Source of the DNA: Candidatus Poribacteria bacterium
GTDB taxonomy: Bacteria; Poribacteria; WGA-4E; WGA-3G
NCBI GenBank assembly: GCA_009839975.1
Contig: VXOP01000382.1
Coordinates: 1,383-51,275 of the forward strand
DNA: 49,893 nucleotides
Direction: 5' to 3'
A program made the translations under genes and the position numbers. The notes beneath the pieces were generated by a model that was not told the DNA's origin, did not search any database, and saw only the letters and a program-made list of their open reading frames with translations. Below are positions 33,922-44,800 of the stretch, one piece after another (positions within the stretch are counted from its first letter, which is position 1; each line of letters begins with the position of its first letter).

Positions 33922-36100
33922 TGCAGGTTAACAGGCTCCACACCATATCCTCAAGAATGGCGCGTTGTGCATTGGCAGATACGTCAACATCTATGTGTTG
34001 CTGCCAGAAGGTTTGTTCTTTATGCGTGGGATGTCGACTTAATGCCGCGAGATAGAATTCTCTAACGATCTCCATCGGTAGTGTACCGCTTGTTATCAAT
34101 TTGTCTAAGCGACTACCGGGTACACCGATTCGTGCGTTGAGAAGGTCTCCGTTAAAGAGGTGAAGTTTCCGCTGCAGTCCATCTGCTGCACTTATTGATG
34201 TTTCGCATGATGTCTGCCGCGAACATCTACCGAGTATATCAAGCGCATCGGAACGGGTATTCGGGTCAATTAAAGCCACAGCACGTGTGCCTTCAGGTTC
34301 AGCACCATAGGTGTCTGGTACACCAAGCACATCAGAGATAGCATCCGCTAACACCTCTGGTGCAAGTGGTTTTTTTAAGGCATGGGAATAGAAGCGGTCA
34401 TCAATCCTATTCTGTGGTATGGCGTTTGCGCTGCGTGCATAAGCATTGCTTAGCGCGATCTGTCGGAGTGTGTGACGTAGGTCGTAACCGTTTGTAATAA
34501 AGTCATCTGCTAATGCTGTTAATAGATTGGGATGCGTTGCAGGATTGGTTGACCGGAAGTCGTCAACAGGTTCTACTAATCCACGTCCCATCATGGCTTT
34601 CCACAGTCTATTGACGATGGCTTTGGCAAAATATGGATTCTCTTTATCTGTCAACCAATCTGCCAATTCTCTGCGACCATCAACGACATCAACTGATAAG
34701 AACCGCTCCCCCGGGATACGCAATTGTGCCTTCTCGCGTGTAACAGGATGGATTACCGTGCCAGTCGGTTTCAACCTGACAATCTGTTCATTCTCTATTT
34801 TTGCAAATATCGCTGCCAATCCGTGATAATCATCTTGTGTCCATCTGTCAAGCGGATGATTGTGGCAATTTGCACAGCGTAACCGAGCTCCCATAAACAG
34901 TTCACTCATCAGTTCAGCTTGTTCACGCGGCCCCTCAACGGTGCGATAGAAGTTCGCTGCACCGACTTGATGCGAATCACCTGTGGCAAGAATAACCGAA
35001 CGTGCAATGTGGTCATAACCAACACCATCGCGCAGCTGCTGAGAAAGCCATTGATGATATGCATACGCACCTTGTGGGTTTCTATCACGTGAACGCACGC
35101 GAAACAACTTCGCTAACTGCAATGTCCAATATACATTGAATTCTTCGGATGCAAGGAGTGTATCAACCAATGTTTCACGTTTCTTCGTATCCGTCTTGGT
35201 AAGGAATGCATTCACATTTTCTGGTGTCGGTAGCCTCCCTGTTAGGTCAAGCGTTACTCTACGGAGGAAGGTGTCATCATCAGCAGTTGCGGAGACGGGT
35301 AATCGGAGTGTAGAAAGAAGTTTTTGTATCTCACTGTCAATGATTGCATCAGTCTTCTCAACTGCGTTGTTTGTATTGCCGCTTTTATCTATTGTTTCGT
35401 TCAATGGCGCGATGAATTCAATCGGTATAACCTCTGTGAGATAACGTGCTATGATGATATGCCGACCGCGACGATTCAGTTTTGCTATAGCTGCTGCTGG
35501 ATTGATTTTGATGGCGGATGTGTCTTCTGGTGTAAAGACTGTCCATCGGGTAACATCTTCTGTTGTTCCATCTGAGAAATGTGCTGATGCCTTGAGATGA
35601 ATAGTCTGCTTGAGATTAGAAATGATCTGTTTTTTTGGCGTGATGTCAACGTATTTTAGATGGCGTTTTGTCTCATAGCGCGCACCTTGCCGAATCCAAT
35701 CGTGGAGCAATTGAACGGCTTCGTCCCCATGCGCTGAATCTTCTTTGAGTACTCGACCACCCCCGTGACGGGTCTGTGCTGTTGGTTTTAGGATGACGAG
35801 GCTTTTCTCTGGGTGTATCAGGTTGACACGACGTCCAGCAATTTGACGCACGATAGCTGCGTAGTCTGCTTGCGGATTACCACCAAACAGTGACAACTTG
35901 AACTCCCCTCTACCAGCAGCTGAACCGTGGCATGCCCCCGCATTGCAACCGAACTTGGTAAAGATAGGAATCAGATCATTTTCGAAGCTAATACGTTCAT
36001 CAGAGTCTGATACGTTCTCATTCTGTGCTGCTAACGTATTTGAAAAGACAACTACATTAAGAAATACCAGAAATAGTATTACGGGTGATATATGTTTCAT
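33899..36100 (-). CDS. DUF1549/DUF1553 planctomycete-type cytochrome protein
   Basis: This 733-aa exported protein has a signal peptide (ISPVILFLVFLNVVVFSN), an N-terminal PSCyt1-like region with KFGCNAGACHGSAAGRGEF, a DUF1549 domain (about 240-440; DDTFLRRVTLDLTGRLPTPE, RCANCHNHPLDRWTQDDY with a CxxCH haem motif) and a C-terminal DUF1553 domain (AKAIVNRLWKAMMGRGLVEP, HPNLLTALADDFITNGYDLR). Such proteins are thought to bind haem and act in polysaccharide or redox chemistry at the cell envelope; none is well characterised. I start at the ATG at 36100, from which the signal peptide begins; GTG at 36115 is an alternative. It lies between DUF1501 and WD40 genes in one apparent operon. Confidence 0.88.
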   Translation of the reverse strand: MKHISPVILFLVFLNVVVFSNTLAAQNENVSDSDERISFENDLIPIFTKFGCNAGACHGSAAGRGEFKLSLFGGNPQADYAAIVRQIAGRRVNLIHPEKSLVILKPTAQTRHGGGRVLKEDSAHGDEAVQLLHDWIRQGARYETKRHLKYVDITPKKQIISNLKQTIHLKASAHFSDGTTEDVTRWTVFTPEDTSAIKINPAAAIAKLNRRGRHIIIARYLTEVIPIEFIAPLNETIDKSGNTNNAVEKTDAIIDSEIQKLLSTLRLPVSATADDDTFLRRVTLDLTGRLPTPENVNAFLTKTDTKKRETLVDTLLASEEFNVYWTLQLAKLFRVRSRDRNPQGAYAYHQWLSQQLRDGVGYDHIARSVILATGDSHQVGAANFYRTVEGPREQAELMSELFMGARLRCANCHNHPLDRWTQDDYHGLAAIFAKIENEQIVRLKPTGTVIHPVTREKAQLRIPGERFLSVDVVDGRRELADWLTDKENPYFAKAIVNRLWKAMMGRGLVEPVDDFRSTNPATHPNLLTALADDFITNGYDLRHTLRQIALSNAYARSANAIPQNRIDDRFYSHALKKPLAPEVLADAISDVLGVPDTYGAEPEGTRAVALIDPNTRSDALDILGRCSRQTSCETSISAADGLQRKLHLFNGDLLNARIGVPGSRLDKLITSGTLPMEIVREFYLAALSRHPTHKEQTFWQQHIDVDVSANAQRAILEDMVWSLLTCNEFVTNH

Positions 36101-36133
36101 ATTTTGACGGCACACGGAGTGTGCCTACTACTT

Positions 36134-37510
36134 TTAAGACCAAACATCAATTACCTTAGCACCATCGGGTGCAACACGGACAGGTCTACCATCATTCGTA
36201 TGAAGTTCTAATGCAGGATTGATTCCGAGTAACGTATAGATTGTTGCGGCAAGATCCGATGGTGTAACAGGATGTTCCTTTGGGAATTCTCCGAGCGAAT
36301 CACTACTGCCAATAATTTGCCCTCCTTGAACACCACCGCCTGCTAACATCACACTGAACACGTTGGGCCAATGATCACGTCCGCCTTGTGCATTGATTTT
36401 CGGTGTGCGACCAAATTCACCCATGACCACTACGAGTGTTTCATCTAACAGACTTCTATCGGTAAGGTCTTGGATTAAGGCACTCAATGCCCGATCAAGA
36501 GACGGTAAATGCGCGTTTTGGTCAGTCGGATACCGCTCCTTTAATTGGAATATATCTTGATGTGTATCCCAACCTGTATGGTTGACGGTCACAAATGGGA
36601 CTCCACGTTCAACCAACCTTCGGGCCAATAGGCAGCTCATACCGATTCCATTTACACCACCTATTCCATAACGACTTCGGACATTATGGGGTTCATCTGC
36701 AAGTGAGAATGCACCTTTAGCTTCGGGTGATGTAATGAGATTATAGGCGCGTTCCAATTCTGGATCTGAAACGTCTTCTATACCAGCGTCTTTGGCACTG
36801 CTGAATTCGTTGAGTGCGTTGACGAATTGTCTACGTCGGGATAAACGAGGTATATCAATGCCTTGATAGAAGTCCAGATCGCGCACCTTAAAACCGCTAT
36901 TAATTTTTTCGTTTTCTTTGCCTGAACTTCCACCAACAGAAAATGGACGCGTAGCACTCGGCAAGTAACCGTTTGCGGATACCTGTCCTGTGAAGTTCGG
37001 AATAGCGATGTTCGTAGGCAAAGCAGTCTGTGTACTACCTTGAGATGCTTCACTCCGTTGTGATTTGACATAAGCAACCGTTGCTCCGTAAGTAGGATAC
37101 GTCAGTGCGGGTGTCGGTTTATATCCTGTCATAAGATACTGTGTTCCGAGGTCATGTTCACCGAGGGGTGATGTCATTGAACGGATAATCGCTATCTTAT
37201 CCATTATCTGTGCAACCCGTTCCATACATTCGCTTATATGGATACCTGTAATGTTCGTGGGAATTGTATTCAGAGGTCCGCGAACTTCTTGCGGTGCGTC
37301 AGGTTTTGGGTCAAACGTTTCGAGATGACTCGGACCCCCATCCAACCAGATGAGGATGCATGATTTTGCTTTTGCTGTCAACGTGTTTTTGGCTGCGAGG
37401 GTATTTTGCAGGTGAAAAAAGTCAGCTAAACCAAATCCCAGTGCCGTTAACCCACCTACGCGAATAAAGTCTCGCCGACTCATGCCATCACATCGTTTTA
37501 CTAAGTTCAT
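36134..37510 (-). CDS. DUF1501 protein with Tat signal
   Basis: The 458-aa product belongs to DUF1501, a branch of the alkaline phosphatase/sulfatase superfamily. A twin-arginine signal (SRRDFIRVGGLTALGFGLA, residues 11-29) predicts folded export. Typical segments are CILIWLDGGPSHLETFDPKP, RSMTSPLGEHDLGTQYLMTG, VNHTGWDTHQD, VVVMGEFGRTPKINAQGGRD and HWPNVFSVMLAGGGVQGG. The substrate is unknown. The ATG has GGAGAAACA. It follows the redoxin-like gene by 35 bp and precedes the DUF1549/DUF1553 gene, the pairing seen throughout Planctomycetes. Confidence 0.9.
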   Translation of the reverse strand: MNLVKRCDGMSRRDFIRVGGLTALGFGLADFFHLQNTLAAKNTLTAKAKSCILIWLDGGPSHLETFDPKPDAPQEVRGPLNTIPTNITGIHISECMERVAQIMDKIAIIRSMTSPLGEHDLGTQYLMTGYKPTPALTYPTYGATVAYVKSQRSEASQGSTQTALPTNIAIPNFTGQVSANGYLPSATRPFSVGGSSGKENEKINSGFKVRDLDFYQGIDIPRLSRRRQFVNALNEFSSAKDAGIEDVSDPELERAYNLITSPEAKGAFSLADEPHNVRSRYGIGGVNGIGMSCLLARRLVERGVPFVTVNHTGWDTHQDIFQLKERYPTDQNAHLPSLDRALSALIQDLTDRSLLDETLVVVMGEFGRTPKINAQGGRDHWPNVFSVMLAGGGVQGGQIIGSSDSLGEFPKEHPVTPSDLAATIYTLLGINPALELHTNDGRPVRVAPDGAKVIDVWS

Positions 37511-37545
37511 TGTTTCTCCTCAAATCACATCTGCTTTGCTGGGTT

Positions 37546-39555
37546 TTATTTATCATCACGATTCATTTGTTCACTATCGCTTTCCATACGCTTATTTTCT
37601 GCCTCTTGAATTCCGAATCCGATTTTATCAATACCTGTCTCTTTTGCTATATCCATTACCTTGACAATCTGTTCATGAGACACATCTCGTTCAGCCTGGA
37701 TAAGCAACATAGATTTATGTTCTTCAGGCAAGTTACGAAGGAACGTAGGCAATTTATCAAACTGTACAACGGTTCCATTTAATAACATTCTACCAATTTT
37801 TTCACCCTCAGCAGGATTCTTAATTTGGATAATCGGGTTTTTTGGGTTCAACCATTCTTGTACCGTAGCAGGTTTCTGACCAATCAACTCAGCAACACCA
37901 CCAAGTACATACGGATCTGGCGAGAGCATCGGTTGTGCTAAAGCGAAGTTATGAAGCACCTTTCCATCTTTCACCGTCAGGATAGTTTGTGCAACGTTTC
38001 TATTTAATCCGTAATTTCCGGGTTCTTCACGTCCATCGGGTGAAACGCCGAGTAGAATATTGTCTGGGATATGCGGGACAATCCTGCTTGCTTGTTGTGT
38101 TAGCGTATCCGGTGAATCTCCTAAGAATAGGACGTGGACGCTAATCTGCTGTTTAGACTTGCTATTGATTTGCGCAATTAATCGTGTAAAGCCAACTAAT
38201 CCGCGTAGTCCGAGTGGTTTTTCATCCTGAAAGATCAGAACGAGTGGTTTCTTGTCTGCTTTTGCGATGAAGTCAATAGTTTTTCCTTTAGCATCTCCAT
38301 TAATGGCAATTGCTTTTAGGGAGGGGAGTTTTTCTTTCGGCTGCGGACCAGAGAAGATAGTTTTCTCCCGATTTTGCTTGAACTCATCAGGGTTCTTGAC
38401 TTCAACCTTTCTTCGTTGTTGTCGGTTTGCCATGGCGCGCCGTGTAGCTAACGTTTCCGCATTGTTATCCTTAAGAAGTGCTTCACCTTCCTGCCAAGTG
38501 ATACCTAATTTTTTGAGTCGTTCAGCAGCTGCATTTTTAGATATTTTTTCATTGCTAACAGCTTCCCGAATGGCTTTATAACTTTCCGCAATATATCTCT
38601 TTTTTAACGCGTCCAACTTCTCATTTAAGTCAGTCACCTTTTCTTGATACTTTTGCAGTTCCTCTTTTTTCTTTATTTCACGTTGTTTATTCAACAGATT
38701 TTCCAATGCCGTAGGTTCAACATCAAGTGCTTCTGCCACACCACCGAGTACATGCGGGTCGGTATAAAACGAGGCTTGCGTAAAAGCGAAATTATGGAGC
38801 ACCTTACCATCCTTAGCGATCAATACGGTCTGTGATACATTGCGATTAAGTCCATAGCTGCCAGGACCTTCACGTCCATCTGGCGACTTAGCGACCTTTA
38901 TGTTGTCTGACACCAGGTCCCCAAGGAATTGGTCAGACCAGTCAGGTAGTCTGTCATCATCACCTAAGAAGTATACAATTCCTATTTGTAGTTCTTGATT
39001 TGCAATTTCAGATTCATCTACAATCGTATCTCGTTTCAGAAACTGGTTAATTTTGGAAAGCACCTCTACATTCACATCCATCCCTTTTATACATGCGATA
39101 TTATTATCTTGCAAGAAAAGGATGAGTGGTTTTCCACCTACTCCTGCTGTGATGTCAAATGCCTTATCTTTATGCAGTCTGTCTTTTCTTTCATATAGAT
39201 GCGTAACCATTAGCGGTGGGAGTTTTTCACCGGGTTGCGGTCCAGAATAGATCCTATTCTCTTGGGATTTATAGAAATCAGATGGATTGAGAACGCTAAT
39301 AGCGTTTTCGTCTTTGTACTCTTTCTTTTTCTTTCCATCATCTTTTTCTGGCATCATCTTTTTCTGGTCAGCCCTTGTTTGTAACCCCTTCAGTTTGGTT
39401 TCGTCCATCTCTTTATCAGCCTCTTGAGGCGTTTGAGAGAATAGATAGGATTGGACGTTATTCAACTGTGTCAATTGTGCGGCTGAATACATAGATGTAC
39501 ATATTAGAAGTAGGATCGCTATACATAGTAATGAAAGTGATATTTGCTTCGTCAT
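37546..39555 (-). CDS. Exported tandem redoxin-like protein with ExbD/TolR-like C-terminus
   Basis: The 669-aa exported protein (signal LLCIAILLLICTSMYSAAQ) has two homologous modules. Each begins GPQPxEKLP, passes through a KPL(I/V)L(F/I)FQD strand and ends VSPDGREGPGSYGLNRNVSQ (or EPGNYGLNRNVAQ) and DGKVLHNFA. They resemble TlpA/AhpC-type thioredoxin folds but have no CxxC, so they are probably not redox-active. A coiled segment separates them. The last 100 residues include MLLIQAERDVSHEQIVKVMD and IAKETGIDKIGFGI, which resembles the periplasmic domain of ExbD/TolR. No transmembrane helix precedes that domain. It is the first gene of the DUF1501 cluster. The ATG has AAGGAG. Confidence 0.7.
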   Translation of the reverse strand: MTKQISLSLLCIAILLLICTSMYSAAQLTQLNNVQSYLFSQTPQEADKEMDETKLKGLQTRADQKKMMPEKDDGKKKKEYKDENAISVLNPSDFYKSQENRIYSGPQPGEKLPPLMVTHLYERKDRLHKDKAFDITAGVGGKPLILFLQDNNIACIKGMDVNVEVLSKINQFLKRDTIVDESEIANQELQIGIVYFLGDDDRLPDWSDQFLGDLVSDNIKVAKSPDGREGPGSYGLNRNVSQTVLIAKDGKVLHNFAFTQASFYTDPHVLGGVAEALDVEPTALENLLNKQREIKKKEELQKYQEKVTDLNEKLDALKKRYIAESYKAIREAVSNEKISKNAAAERLKKLGITWQEGEALLKDNNAETLATRRAMANRQQRRKVEVKNPDEFKQNREKTIFSGPQPKEKLPSLKAIAINGDAKGKTIDFIAKADKKPLVLIFQDEKPLGLRGLVGFTRLIAQINSKSKQQISVHVLFLGDSPDTLTQQASRIVPHIPDNILLGVSPDGREEPGNYGLNRNVAQTILTVKDGKVLHNFALAQPMLSPDPYVLGGVAELIGQKPATVQEWLNPKNPIIQIKNPAEGEKIGRMLLNGTVVQFDKLPTFLRNLPEEHKSMLLIQAERDVSHEQIVKVMDIAKETGIDKIGFGIQEAENKRMESDSEQMNRDDK

Positions 39556-39721
39556 CTGTATCTCCTTAAGGTTCTTTGTTTTGGATATTCCTTCTATTTC
39601 TGTGGGTCACTAATTCCTTTATACACAACTGAGTTCTTTATAATTTCAGTAGTAAGTTTACCAGTCGGTTGTCAATTTGTCAAGAGGATGTGTGTATGTA
39701 AAGTTATTGCCACCCTTTCTG

Positions 39722-41665
39722 TTAGAATTTCCCGAAAACTCGGACAAACATTTCCATATAGTTCTGATCGTTTATATCTCCGACTGCGCGTTGGTCTATG
39801 TAGCGTGTACCGATATGTAAGAAGAGTTGCTTCCGATATGCAAAGAAGCTCTTTTCCATTTCAGCTAAAAGAGCCTGACGGACAAAATCGCTATCGTCCT
39901 TTAAAAGATCATTGTACAGAAGAATTTGCCCTCCGCCAGTGAGTTTTATCGTTTTCGTGAACTGATACACAATCTTGAGAATAAATGTGGGTGTCATATC
40001 TCGCACATGTGCTTGTTCTATTTGTCGCAAGCGTATGTGTCGAATAATGTCTGTATCGTCGATTCTTCCGCGTAGTGTTAGGTATTCAAGTTGATCCTCT
40101 GCCATTCTAAACCCGTTGCGGATAGTATATTTGAGCATAGGACTAATTTCAAGTGATTTTGAAGGTCTTAATCGATAAAGTGTTTTAAAAATTCCTACTT
40201 CGTAGTGTTCATTGTCGTTGTCGAAGTCAATGTCGTATTGTAACTTTGCGCGTGCTGTAGTGACCATACGATTAATGCCATGATATTCCCAAGTAAGTTT
40301 AGCAGTGTTAATTATGTCATTCTGCATTAAGAGGGGATCAAGCCTGCGTTTTTCTATTTCAGCACCTCCATCAACATAGAAGAATTGTAGATTTTTAGCA
40401 TAAATCATCTCTTGGATATCAGATCGTGCTTGATAGAGACCCATTTCTTGGTGACTGAGAAATCCACTAAAATACCAAGTTTCATCTGGGATACTATCCT
40501 TCACCCATTTAATTTCATTCTCAAATATGAATGAGGAAGCGCGCGGTAATGCCTTTTTGTATACGATGTTTGCAAAGGCTTTCTGTGATGTTGGAAAATT
40601 TCTAAATTTTAGATTTTTCTCTAATTGTACACCGAGTTCTAAGTCAATAACGCTTTTTGTTTGTCTCATCTTACTGTTCATGAAGAGGCGTATTCCCTGC
40701 AAACCGACATCAAATTCATAATTTGGTTCATGATCGTTTTCCTCCTCATCTCGTATACCGTTATTATTTCGGTCTACCTCATCAAGAAAATCCTCGTCAA
40801 CATCAAACAACAAAATATCATCTTCATAGTCAAAAATTCCGTTGTTGTTCTTATCAAGGTCCCCAGGTATAATTAGCGATGGTGGATCGAGAAAGGAGTT
40901 GTCAGAGTATCTGTCTTGATCATCATTGTCTCCGACAGAACGTGATGCATCAAATTGCGGTCCGACGCGATAAGCCTCAGCTTGAAAGAGTGTATCTCCT
41001 ACTGTTCTAAATGCTTTGAACACAGTTGTTGCAGCGTCATAACGCGATTTTAGATCTTTCCGTAGTGCGTTTTTTGGTGTAATTGCTATCTCAGCTTTCA
41101 CGCCATTATTTGCGAAATTTGTCTCCATATCAACCGACCATACCGGTGCTTGACGGAAATACCAAGATAAACCGAGTTGCGTTTTACCCAATTTCGTTAC
41201 CTCTCTTAATCCTATGCCTGATCCATCTATCATTCTCTCTTGACTGTTTAGCGGGTTGAGTGTGCCAGGAACCATCAGGATTGTCCAGTCAGTACGATTT
41301 GAACGCACCTCCCATCGGATTCCGTTCAAATCAATCTGATCAAATGTAAACTGCGTAAAAGTTGTTGGCACTTCACCAAGACTTAGGATATTTTTTACAT
41401 CGCCAGCTGTTTCCTCAATTATCAAGACACTATGAAACCCACGACGAAAAAGACGGTCAAAATCAAAATTATCTTTGCGGACTCTTTCTTCCTCAGTATC
41501 AGCAAGGAAGTTTCTTCTATTAGTGAAATCGTACTCAACTCGACCCGATAAAAACAACTTTCCGAAAAGACTGTAGGCATCTTCGGCTCGTGAGTCACCA
41601 GAAACAGAGAAGAGTAAGATAAGAAAGTAGAAGATTAAACACTTTAGGCTGTTAGGTGTGTCCAT
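39722..41665 (-). CDS. Probable outer-membrane beta-barrel protein
   Basis: The 647-aa product has a signal peptide (CLIFYFLILLFSVSGDSRAE) and long alternating amphipathic stretches, and ends in EMFVRVFGKF with a C-terminal phenylalanine, as in barrel proteins recognised by BamA. Tandem calcium-loop-like segments DLDKNNNGIFDYEDD and DEVDRNNNGIRDEEEND (about residues 270-310) resemble thrombospondin-3 or EF-hand loops. I cannot name the family or a substrate. The 165 bp to the next gene contain no clear promoter. The start ATG has a weak ribosome binding site. Confidence 0.6.
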   Translation of the reverse strand: MDTPNSLKCLIFYFLILLFSVSGDSRAEDAYSLFGKLFLSGRVEYDFTNRRNFLADTEEERVRKDNFDFDRLFRRGFHSVLIIEETAGDVKNILSLGEVPTTFTQFTFDQIDLNGIRWEVRSNRTDWTILMVPGTLNPLNSQERMIDGSGIGLREVTKLGKTQLGLSWYFRQAPVWSVDMETNFANNGVKAEIAITPKNALRKDLKSRYDAATTVFKAFRTVGDTLFQAEAYRVGPQFDASRSVGDNDDQDRYSDNSFLDPPSLIIPGDLDKNNNGIFDYEDDILLFDVDEDFLDEVDRNNNGIRDEEENDHEPNYEFDVGLQGIRLFMNSKMRQTKSVIDLELGVQLEKNLKFRNFPTSQKAFANIVYKKALPRASSFIFENEIKWVKDSIPDETWYFSGFLSHQEMGLYQARSDIQEMIYAKNLQFFYVDGGAEIEKRRLDPLLMQNDIINTAKLTWEYHGINRMVTTARAKLQYDIDFDNDNEHYEVGIFKTLYRLRPSKSLEISPMLKYTIRNGFRMAEDQLEYLTLRGRIDDTDIIRHIRLRQIEQAHVRDMTPTFILKIVYQFTKTIKLTGGGQILLYNDLLKDDSDFVRQALLAEMEKSFFAYRKQLFLHIGTRYIDQRAVGDINDQNYMEMFVRVFGKF

Positions 41666-41755
41666 ATTACGATGATGTTTGGTGGAGTGTATCTGTTTTT
41701 TTGGAGAAAGTGAAGTCTGTAAATATCTGTAGTGTAAACTGTCAGTTTGCGTTCT

Positions 41756-41784
41756 TGTAGCACAATCTAACAGATTATGCTACA
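41756..41784. terminator. Hairpin downstream of the 1,401-aa propeller gene
   Basis: GTAGCACAATCT (41757-41768) and AGATTATGCTAC (41772-41783) form a 12-bp stem with one mismatch and a three-base loop; an outer T-A pair extends it. It starts 17 bp past the propeller gene stop. There is no T-tract, so it is either a weak terminator or a repeat end. Confidence 0.35.
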
Positions 41785-41800
41785 TAGGTAGCAACTTGGG

Positions 41801-44800
41801 TTATCTTAAAATATCTTCAGGTCCGTAAGCCTCTGTGAAGGTTGTCCAGATATTCGCTTGTTTATCAAAACGACTCAAACCACGATAGGTACCAAACCAT
41901 ACATATTGACTTCCAACAGCCATTGAGAGTATGCCATTATGTGCTAAACCATCATCACGCGTGTATGTTTTCCAACTCTTTGTGGTCTGATCAAATCGAC
42001 TGATCCCAGCGTTGTAGGTTCCAATCCACACATCTGTCCCATCTACACCGATTGTAGTGACTTTATTGCTGACAAGTCCATCCTGTGTTGTATAGGTACG
42101 CCAGTCTTCAGTTTTCTCATTATAGAAGGAAACACCCCTGTCACTGCCAAACCATATATGTTCACCATCAACAGCGATACAACTAATCTCATCGCTTGCA
42201 AGACCGTCTGCTGAAGTAATTGTTTTCCAAATATCTCGTCCGATGTTATATTTGCTTACACCTCTCCGTGTTCCTACCCATACATTCTTCTTGCTTGCAG
42301 TCATACACCAGATTTCGTCAGCGACCAATGATTCAGCGAATTCCTTTGACACGGCAGAGGGTTGAATTTCTGCCCCAGAGGTATAGGCGATCCAAGCATT
42401 TAGATCATCTGCTGTTCGTGGATATTTACCTATTCCAGAATTTGTGCCGACCCAAATGTTAAATCCATCTGTGCAGACACTGGTTACATTATTTGCAGGT
42501 AAACCGTGTTCAGTTTTGTATTGATCCCAACGTGATGCGATCTTATCAAATCGGTTTGCGCCATCTCGTGTGCCAACCCAGACATATTGTTCATCAACGA
42601 CAATTGAACTTACGGCATTATCAGAAAGCATACCGCGTGATTTCGGACGGTGTCGGTGCCAGTGTCCATCGTGAGTGGCTATCTCTTCAGACCCGCCAGT
42701 CTGTCTATAGTTTTTCCATGTTCCTAAATCCTTATCATAACGAGACATACCGTTGTCTGTACCTACCCAAACATAACGTTCATCTGTGTCTATTGTTCGA
42801 ACAGTGCGGCCCGAAAGCGTTGGTAAAGGAATAAAAGGTGTCCAGGATTCACTATTCTTGTCATATCGTGATAGTCCGCGTATTGTGCCGACCCATACAT
42901 AATCTTTATCAACGGCGAGACCGTATTCGCCAACGTGGTTGTGAAGTAAACCTTTCACATCTTTAAAGACTGTCCATGTTCCAGAAGCGAAATGAAATCT
43001 ACGTAGTCCATCATTCGGTGCAGCTAACCATAGATAATCATCGTCTGCTGCCATTTCAAGTGTTCCTCTATCAGATGTGATTGTTGTCCACTCCTTGTTG
43101 CGTTTGTCGTATCGTGTGATAGCATTGTCCCAGGGTCGGTACTGTATCCACACATCATGCTCTGTTACGATGATACGTTTAATGGTCTTAGCAGCCAGCA
43201 CATCATTCGTAGAAAAAGTAGACCATTCCTTAGTTTTCTTATCGTATCGCGATAATGGACGATTGCTGTCTCTATCATACTCAGATCGTGCTACCCACAC
43301 GTATTGATCGTCAACGGTTATCCACTCTGCGCCTCTTCCCGCTAAACCGTCTCTTGGTGTAAATTCCCTCCATTCCTCAGTATCTTCGTTGTAGCGTGTG
43401 AGAGAATGGCCAGTGCTGAACCACACTTCTGGTCCGTCCACAGCAAGACTTTTCAATCTTTCATGTTCTTCTCTTCTGTCAGGTTGTGTGACAATTTTCC
43501 ACGTCTGTGTTGCCTTATCATAACGGTTCAACTCCATACCTGACATGGCTACTATCCATACCCTCTTATCACTCACAGCGATTTTGTTCAGGTCATCGGA
43601 AGAAAGTCCATCTTTCATAGTAAAGTGTTGCCAAGTATCTTTCATTTTATCATAACGCAACACGCCATAATCTGTAGTGAACCAAACAGCGTCATTATCA
43701 ATGAAAGTCCAACGTAATGTTGTCATCGTCCTTTGTCGTGTAGAGTTGAATATATCTAATCTGGTAAAACGTTGCCAGGTCTTTGTGGGACGATGTAATC
43801 TTAGAATACCTCCGTTACGGGAGGAAGCCCAATTTGAGAACCAGATATAATCACCATCAAATTTTATTTGGGATATACGTGTTTCAAGTAAAGGTTCACG
43901 AACCGGGCGTGATTGGTGCAGGGTTTCTGTTGCAGTGTTCAGGTTTCTTTCAACGAGACCTGTTGAGGTTGCTAACCAAACCGTAGCATCCTTTGTGCAG
44001 ACAATGTCGCGAATGTTATGTTTCTCTTTTGTCTGACTCCATTTACCAGTTGCTATCGTATAACTTCCCCATCCTTGTGGAGAACCTATCAATAGATCAC
44101 CATCATGGTATGCAATTGCTTTGATATTTGGTATATCAGAGGCTTCTTCAGGCTGATTCTCTAACGAGATGGGTATCCATTTCTGTTGCGTAAAATCATA
44201 TTTTGCCAGACCTTTCTGTGTTCCTGCCCACAGTATGTTTTCGGCTGAGAACAGTACATTTACATAAGGTGTTATTAGTCCTTCATTGACCTGTAACATC
44301 TGCTTATTTTCAGGAGCATATCGCCAAATACCGCTCACACCACAAAACCAGACATATTTGTCATGGATAAGGACAGATAGTATATGAGGATTCTTTGGGT
44401 TATCTGGTAATGCAAGTTGCGTCCATTCTTTAGTATTAGCATCATATACAGCAGGTCCCAAATTCGTTCCCATCCATATCTTGTCTGTATCTCTGATGGA
44501 ATCTGTACTGTTATTGGACTTACTTACAGCAGTTATAAACGCTTCACCTTGAGATGGAAAGTGAAAAGACCATTGTCCACCCATGTCTGTGCACGAACCG
44601 AGACCGCGAGCGGTACCTATCCATATCCGTGCATATTTTTCTGTGATCTTGGTCGTTTCCGCTAAATCAGTTCTTTTTTTGGAAACATGGACTGACATAA
44701 CGTACGGTGTCGGTAAACCATTTTGTTTAGAGATGACTTCCCACGTTTTCGTTTCTGGTGTATAAATTGATATACCAGATACTGTTGCGGTCCATAGATT

